Of a stretch of 20,203 nucleotides of DNA, positions 16,505-20,203 are shown one piece after another. Numbering within the stretch: position 1 is the first letter of the stretch; each line of letters starts with the position of its first letter. The stretch covers positions 1-20,203 of the forward strand of contig CANRHT010000013.1 in the NCBI GenBank assembly GCA_947630465.1, written 5' to 3'. The notes below the pieces were generated by a model that was given only the letters and a program-made list of their open reading frames with translations, ran no database searches and had not been told where the DNA came from. The stretch is from an uncultured Pseudomonadaceae bacterium (GTDB lineage: Bacteria; Pseudomonadota; Gammaproteobacteria; Pseudomonadales; Pseudomonadaceae). A program made the translations under genes and the position numbers.

Positions 16505-17110
16505 TTATGGTGGGTTTAAACCCAGCAAGCGCCGCGCATAATCACGCATGGGCGGGCGAATTAAATCTTCAGGCTTATTATTGTACGAACTCAAAAAGCC
16601 ACCACGATTGCGCATATTAACGGTATCCAGCATATAACCGCTGCGCACTTCCACCAACATCAAATGAATCGCACTGCGATCCACACCAAAACGTGCACCT
16701 TTCTCAAAATCTTTGATCTCGTCCAGCTTGCCAATGCGATCATTGCCCTGAGCAAAACGCACATGCAAAAGATAATCCGCTCCAGCACTGCGCGCCGCCA
16801 GCATCGCTTGCTCAAACGTCACAGGCTCAAATGCACGACTTAAGCGTGGAAAATACTCAACAAAAGCATTATACGTTTCTTCAGCGGCAATATTGGCTTG
16901 CGCACCCGAGTAGCCCAAAGGCACAAAAGGTGCTTGACCGATATAAATATGCGAGTCGGCCTGCACACGCCAATTATTAGAGCGGCGCATTTCTGTGTGA
17001 TTAAGCAAGCGCACATCGCGCATCTGATAGGTCGCTTCACCGGCTAAATCACTGACTTGCATACACGAAGCCAAACTCATCGCCCATATCATCAGTAGGA
17101 ACTGGCGCAT
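16505..17110 (-). CDS. DUF4823 family lipoprotein
   Basis: A 201-residue predicted lipoprotein: a short signal peptide ends in the lipobox LASC (13-16), giving Cys16, with Met at the next position. The mature part resembles the DUF4823 family common in Pseudomonas, with GADYLLHVRFAQGNDR (about 109-124) and a run of beta-strand-like segments. The function is unknown. It is co-transcribed with the DUF1285 gene, eight bases downstream. The TetR gene lies 80 bases upstream on the same strand; a weak hairpin with a T-run in that gap may separate the two transcripts. Confidence 0.8.
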   Translation of the reverse strand: MRQFLLMIWAMSLASCMQVSDLAGEATYQMRDVRLLNHTEMRRSNNWRVQADSHIYIGQAPFVPLGYSGAQANIAAEETYNAFVEYFPRLSRAFEPVTFEQAMLAARSAGADYLLHVRFAQGNDRIGKLDEIKDFEKGARFGVDRSAIHLMLVEVRSGYMLDTVNMRNRGGFLSSYNNKPEDLIRPPMRDYARRLLGLNPP

Positions 17111-17130
17111 ATACTGGTCACCTTTACGTC

Positions 17131-17152
17131 AAAAAAATACTCTAGCGTATTT
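17131..17152 (-). terminator. Weak terminator candidate after the TetR gene
   Basis: AAATAC (17135-17140) and GTATTT (17147-17152) form a 6-bp AT-rich stem with a 6-base loop. On the minus strand it is followed by four more T (17134-17131). The stem has only one G-C pair, so termination would be inefficient, and the site may just be AT-rich promoter DNA of the DUF4823 gene. Confidence 0.3.
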
Positions 17153-17190
17153 ATAAGCAGCTTTTGCGCCAACCTGCTGAAAACCAAGGA

Positions 17191-17871
17191 TCACTCTGTA
17201 TCAAGCTCCGCTGCAACTTCTGTCTCAGCACTGATCTGCGCTGTTACATCTTCACGCTTCACGCGCTTGTTACCCATGCGCACACCAATATCCATCAGAA
17301 ATTGGAAAAACCCATCTTGATCTTCTAGCACATTGCTCCAGAACGGTGAGTGATACAAAGCCACAGCCCCGTGCACCAATGCCCAAGCGGCGCAGTAATG
17401 AAAATACGGCGGCACATCTTCCAGCTTACCTTCGGCAATACGGCCTTCGATTAAGCGGGTTAAGCGTTCAAAGTTAGAGGCACGAATGGTGTGCAACTGC
17501 TCGACCATCTCCGGCACTTGCTGGCCTTTAAGCACTTTTTCTTCGAGGCGATCAAATAAGTGATAGCGCTGTGGATCACGCATACGAAAGGCAAAATACG
17601 CCCGGGATAATGATTCTTTATCACTTGATACGCTTTCTGATTGAAATAACTCATTGAGCTCACGCTCGTAATCAAGCATTAAGCGTAAATAAATTTCAGC
17701 TTTAGATTTAAAATGTTTGTAAATCGTGCCTTTACCGATACCAACTGCATCCGCAATCATCTCGACAGTAACGGCATCTTCACCCTGCTCGAGAAACAAA
17801 CCCAAAGCCGTATCCAGTATTTCTTGCTCACGGCGACGAAACTCACGAACCTTACGCGATTCTTTGTGCAT
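17191..17871 (-). CDS. TetR-family transcriptional regulator
   Basis: A 226-residue repressor-type protein. The N-terminal DNA-binding domain (about 14-60) has the helix-turn-helix VTVEMIADAVGIGKGTIYKHFKSKAEIYLRLML (39-71). The C-terminal ligand-binding domain is divergent and gives no clue to the effector, and the last 25 residues are acidic and probably disordered. The target genes are unknown. A perfect inverted repeat lies 34-51 bases upstream of the ATG, consistent with autoregulation. It is upstream of and on the same strand as the DUF4823-DUF1285 pair, which could be part of its regulon. The basic start (MHKESRKVREFRRREQ) is typical. Confidence 0.9.
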   Translation of the reverse strand: MHKESRKVREFRRREQEILDTALGLFLEQGEDAVTVEMIADAVGIGKGTIYKHFKSKAEIYLRLMLDYERELNELFQSESVSSDKESLSRAYFAFRMRDPQRYHLFDRLEEKVLKGQQVPEMVEQLHTIRASNFERLTRLIEGRIAEGKLEDVPPYFHYCAAWALVHGAVALYHSPFWSNVLEDQDGFFQFLMDIGVRMGNKRVKREDVTAQISAETEVAAELDTE

Positions 17872-17904
17872 TTTAGAACCATCCAGTCAAAAACAATAAC
17901 TCTA

Positions 17905-17922
17905 TTATGACCTTATTCATAA
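17905..17922. promoter_or_regulatory. Perfect inverted repeat, candidate TetR operator
   Basis: TTATGA and TCATAA flank a 6-base centre at 17905-17922, an 18-base palindrome of the size bound by TetR dimers. It lies 34-51 bases upstream of the TetR start codon and overlaps a -10-like CATAAT on the minus strand. Only the dyad and position support this; the binding is inferred. Confidence 0.45.
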
Positions 17923-18000
17923 AAAATGCACGAACAGAGTTAACACTTTAAAATGACGGAGGACAGACAAGCAGTCACTTGTTTAAATTAAGGTTTTCAA

Positions 18001-18017
18001 TTGGCAGGAGTAGCCAA
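18001..18017. other. Short inverted repeat in the gap downstream of the 18115 gene
   Basis: TTGGC (18001-18005) and GCCAA (18013-18017) form a 5-bp stem with a 7-base loop. A second GCCAA occurs at 18032-18036, so two alternative pairings are possible. It lies in the 17923-18114 gap, about 190 bases that contain no gene I can support. It has no T-tract, so it is not a standard terminator. Confidence 0.3.
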
Positions 18018-18114
18018 GCGGGGGGTTGTGAGCCAACTGATACAGCACCGTTATGCAACATTTTACTCACGCATAGATCTGCGCTGTGCGGCAGGGCTTA
18101 AGATAACCAACAGT

Positions 18115-18882
18115 TTAATCGTAGATTTGTTTCTTCTTCCACTCTTCAGGCTGGTTTTCTTGCTCAACCGCCGACGTGAGTTCACCATTTTTCTGGGCAT
18201 TCGGTCCAGTTTGCTCAACCACCAAAGCCGTTGCTTGCGCTAAAGACGCTTGAAACTCAGCCAATTGCTGCTTATAGGCTGCAACATCTTTTTGTTTCTT
18301 TAAAAACTGTACGCCGCGCTCAAAAACAATACGCGCACGCCCCGCTTGACCTTGCCCTAACAACTGATTGCCTAACGTACTAAAATAATCCACATAGAGC
18401 GTGACCAGCATTGTTCGAACTTGACCAAGCCATTGCTTACCTTGCGCGCTGGGTAAGATTTTCTCTTCAACAGCGCGAATGATCTGCGCCTGCAAGCTTT
18501 CCAGCTGAAAACGGATATCTTTAATCTGCTCATCACTGCTAATAACGATTACAGGATTGTTGATGGGCACATTTTGCCCCGCAGCAATGAGTTGCTGTAA
18601 CTCTTCTGCGCGCACCTTGTAGGCCGGATTATTATCGATTTGCACCAATTCTTTGACAATATGCTGCTCGATCGTATTCAGTAATTGCTTTAAATCTGGC
18701 GTGAGCAACTGCCCTGGCAAGCTCTCTGATAAGGTACTGCAACGGCGCTGGCGGTCGATTAATTCAGCTTTACGACGGGCTTTATCAATCTTATTTTTTT
18801 CTAGCAGATTATTGAGATAACCAATAAACATCAGGGCAATAATGCCTGCAAGAACTAACACTACAATAGTAACTGACGACAC
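18115..18882 (-). CDS. Membrane-anchored coiled-coil protein of unknown function
   Basis: A 255-residue protein with one N-terminal transmembrane helix (about 4-24, SVTIVVLVLAGIIALMFIGYL). A basic, then largely helical cytoplasmic region follows (about 25-225, coiled-coil-like). The polar C-terminal tail is rich in Glu, Gln and Lys. The positive residues after the helix suggest that the C-terminus faces the cytoplasm. I do not recognise a catalytic motif; similar proteins seem to sit near ihfA in Pseudomonas, from memory. GTG at 18882 is preferred as start: AGAGG lies about seven bases upstream and the hydrophobic helix then begins at once. The open frame continues to 18978 but adds an odd Cys-rich stretch. 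It lies 134 bases downstream of the MerR-like gene on the same strand. Confidence 0.65.
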   Translation of the reverse strand: MSSVTIVVLVLAGIIALMFIGYLNNLLEKNKIDKARRKAELIDRQRRCSTLSESLPGQLLTPDLKQLLNTIEQHIVKELVQIDNNPAYKVRAEELQQLIAAGQNVPINNPVIVISSDEQIKDIRFQLESLQAQIIRAVEEKILPSAQGKQWLGQVRTMLVTLYVDYFSTLGNQLLGQGQAGRARIVFERGVQFLKKQKDVAAYKQQLAEFQASLAQATALVVEQTGPNAQKNGELTSAVEQENQPEEWKKKQIYD

Positions 18883-19016
18883 TGGATAACCTCTGCTAGG
18901 TACTGGCTGAACGATAAACTCTTGTATTAAACAATACTGCCTACCGCAGCAAGCACAGGCTAGGCGCGCCTTGCGCATACTTTTGCAGCGCTTATCAACC
19001 GAACGGGTTTAATATC

Positions 19017-19373
19017 TTAGTGCTTGATACGTTCAAGCACATCTTCTAATTCTGCAATCATCTGACGAATCAATTGTTTAGTTTGGCTGCCTTCATCACG
19101 CACTTCACTGCTGGATAAACGCAAACGCGCACCGCCAATCGTAAAGCCTTGATCATACAGCAAGCTGCGAATCTGCCGAATCATTAACACATCTTGGTGT
19201 TGATAATAACGCCGATTACCGCGACGTTTAATGGCTGCAAGCTGTTCAAACTCTTGCTCCCAATAACGCAACACATGCGGCTTGACTGCGCACAACTCGC
19301 TGGCTTCGCCTATCGTAAAATAGCGTTTGCTGGGAATAGCAGGTAATTGCTGGTTATGGCTAGGTTCCAACAT
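19017..19373 (-). CDS. MerR-family transcriptional regulator, downstream of ihfA
   Basis: A 118-residue DNA-binding protein with a MerR-type winged helix: helix-turn-helix [27 protein letters not shown] (16-42), wing [17 protein letters not shown] (49-65), then a helical dimerisation segment. It lacks the metal-binding Cys residues of MerR/CueR; the C-terminal helix ends [11 protein letters not shown]. Its effector and targets are unknown. The gene follows ihfA in many Pseudomonas and relatives. Its ATG lies inside the end of ihfA, giving a 14-base overlap, so translation is likely coupled. In P. aeruginosa a tRNA-Pro gene follows this gene, as I recall; none is seen here. Confidence 0.9.
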   Translation of the reverse strand: MLEPSHNQQLPAIPSKRYFTIGEASELCAVKPHVLRYWEQEFEQLAAIKRRGNRRYYQHQDVLMIRQIRSLLYDQGFTIGGARLRLSSSEVRDEGSQTKQLIRQMIAELEDVLERIKH

Positions 19374-19656
19374 AAGCTTCTACTCGATCACGCAACTTTT
19401 GCCCAGGACGAAAAGTCACCACGCGCCGCGCGCTAATGGGAATCTCTTCGCCTGTTTTAGGGTTACGACCCGGGCGCTCACTTTTCTCACGCAACTCAAA
19501 GTTGCCAAAACCTGACAGCTTGACCGGCTCGTTGTTTTCGAGGGCTAAACGAATTTCTTCGAAGAAGGTATCCACCAACTCCTTTGCTTCGCGCTTATTC
19601 AGGCCGATCTCCATAAAAAGGTGCTCGGCCATCTCTGCTTTCGTTAAAGCCCCCAT
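19360..19656 (-). CDS. ihfA: Integration host factor subunit alpha
   Basis: A 98-residue HU/IHF-fold protein that pairs with IhfB to bend DNA sharply at specific sites, in nucleoid structure and in assisting sigma-54 promoters. The family signature [40 protein letters not shown] lies at 49-88, with the intercalating proline in GRNPKTG (about Pro66). It opens [14 protein letters not shown], matching IHF-alpha rather than beta or HU. The start is four bases after the pheT stop, with a GAGG ribosome-binding site that lies in the pheT end. It is part of the conserved pheST-ihfA-merR cluster. Confidence 0.97.
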   Translation of the reverse strand: MGALTKAEMAEHLFMEIGLNKREAKELVDTFFEEIRLALENNEPVKLSGFGNFELREKSERPGRNPKTGEEIPISARRVVTFRPGQKLRDRVEAYVGT

Positions 19657-19660
19657 ACAC

Positions 19661-20203
19661 TTACATCCTCAATGTCGCCGCAAAGTTATCAGCCAGCACA
19701 GCTAAGATTGCTTGAGTCGCTGAACTGACTTCATCGTCAGTAAGAGTGCGTGAAGGATGCTGCCAGGTCAAGCCAACCGCTAAACTTTTGCAGCCCTCTT
19801 CGACGCCTTTACCTTGATAGACATCAAACAAACGGATTTGGGTTAAAAACTCACCCGCCGCGCCGCGCATCGCATCCATTAATTGCTGCGCAGGAATCTC
19901 AGCGTTAACCACTAAGGCCAAGTCACGACGTACTTCAGGGAAGCGCGACAGCTCGGTAAATGCCGGTAAGCGGCCTTCACTCATGGCATCTAAGGCCACT
20001 TCAAACATCAACACTTGCTGATCAATATCCAACTCAATCGCCAACTGTGGATGCAAAGTACCGACAAAACCAATCGCCTGACCATTGCGCTCAATACGTG
20101 CGCACTGACCGGGGTGGAAAGCATGCTGCTGGCATGGCACAAAGGTAAAGCTCTGGCTATCACCTGCAACACCTAACAGCGCTTCAACGTCAGCTTTAAT
20201 ATC
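19661..20203 (-). CDS. pheT: Phenylalanyl-tRNA synthetase beta subunit, 3' end
   Basis: The last 180 codons and stop of a gene that enters from the right edge; the window begins inside the frame at 20203. It catalyses charging of tRNA-Phe together with PheS. The visible part includes the end of the synthetase-like core domain ([14 protein letters not shown], then [26 protein letters not shown]). The C-terminal ferredoxin-fold anticodon-binding domain follows ([14 protein letters not shown] to the terminal TLRM, about the last 95 residues). The order pheT-ihfA-merR is typical. An internal ATG at 20140 is not a real start. Confidence 0.95.
   Translation of the reverse strand, partial: DIKADVEALLGVAGDSQSFTFVPCQQHAFHPGQCARIERNGQAIGFVGTLHPQLAIELDIDQQVLMFEVALDAMSEGRLPAFTELSRFPEVRRDLALVVNAEIPAQQLMDAMRGAAGEFLTQIRLFDVYQGKGVEEGCKSLAVGLTWQHPSRTLTDDEVSSATQAILAVLADNFAATLRM

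Noticed and set aside
18003..18080. tRNA-like opening (GGCAGGAGTAGCCAAGCGG)
   Set aside because: No complementary acceptor stem or T-arm follows within tRNA distance, so the match is chance.
1..20203. Mobile element, prophage, defence or biosynthetic island
   Set aside because: No transposase, integrase, terminal repeats, tRNA-linked boundary or defence genes are visible; all genes fit a core chromosome.

Overview
The window looks like part of the chromosome of a gammaproteobacterium close to Pseudomonas (Pseudomonadaceae, probably one of the lower-GC, reduced-genome lineages). This rests on recognisable protein families and gene orders: pheT-ihfA-MerR, fliEFGHIJ, a DUF1285/DUF4823 pair, YbiT-type ABC-F, YadGH-type ABC exporter, a short PpiC parvulin and a DUF1456 (YehS) protein. 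No phage, transposon, integron, CRISPR array, rRNA or complete tRNA was seen. Nearly all the sequence is tightly packed, ordinary coding DNA.

Layout. (1) 1-1625, minus: a chemoreceptor (MCP) that runs to the left edge, with a good sigma-54 promoter candidate upstream. (2) 1892-2170, plus: ppiC, converging on a YbiT-like ABC-F ATPase (2207-3796, minus). (3) 3966-6508, plus: an RsuA/RluF-like pseudouridine synthase homologue that appears to have lost its catalytic residues, a DUF1456 protein, and a trpB with no trpA beside it. (4) 6564-7984, minus: an NlpC/P60 lipoprotein and a Tag-like DNA glycosylase homologue. (5) 8040-14052, minus: a complete fliE-fliF-fliG-fliH-fliI-fliJ operon with a sigma-54 promoter candidate directly upstream of fliE. 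(6) 14135-15843, minus: a two-gene YadG/YadH-type ABC exporter. (7) 15936-17871, minus: DUF1285 protein, DUF4823 lipoprotein and a TetR-family regulator with a candidate operator. (8) 18115-20203, minus: a membrane-anchored protein of unknown function, a MerR-like regulator, ihfA and the 3' end of pheT.

How the parts work together. The flagellar operon encodes the rod/MS-ring junction (FliE), MS ring (FliF), rotor switch protein (FliG) and the export ATPase complex (FliH, FliI, FliJ). The chemoreceptor would feed signals to the same motor. Both may depend on RpoN (sigma-54), the usual route for early flagellar genes in Pseudomonas. The pheT-ihfA-merR cluster is the conserved translation/nucleoid-protein operon; IHF commonly assists sigma-54 promoters, but any link here is only suggestive.

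I found no convincing new multi-gene system. The points most worth a second look are the catalytically degenerate pseudouridine synthase homologue, the orphan trpB behind a structured leader, the long acidic FliH tail with a perfect hexanucleotide repeat, the Tag homologue lacking its catalytic and zinc residues, the two sigma-54 sites, and the palindrome upstream of the TetR gene.
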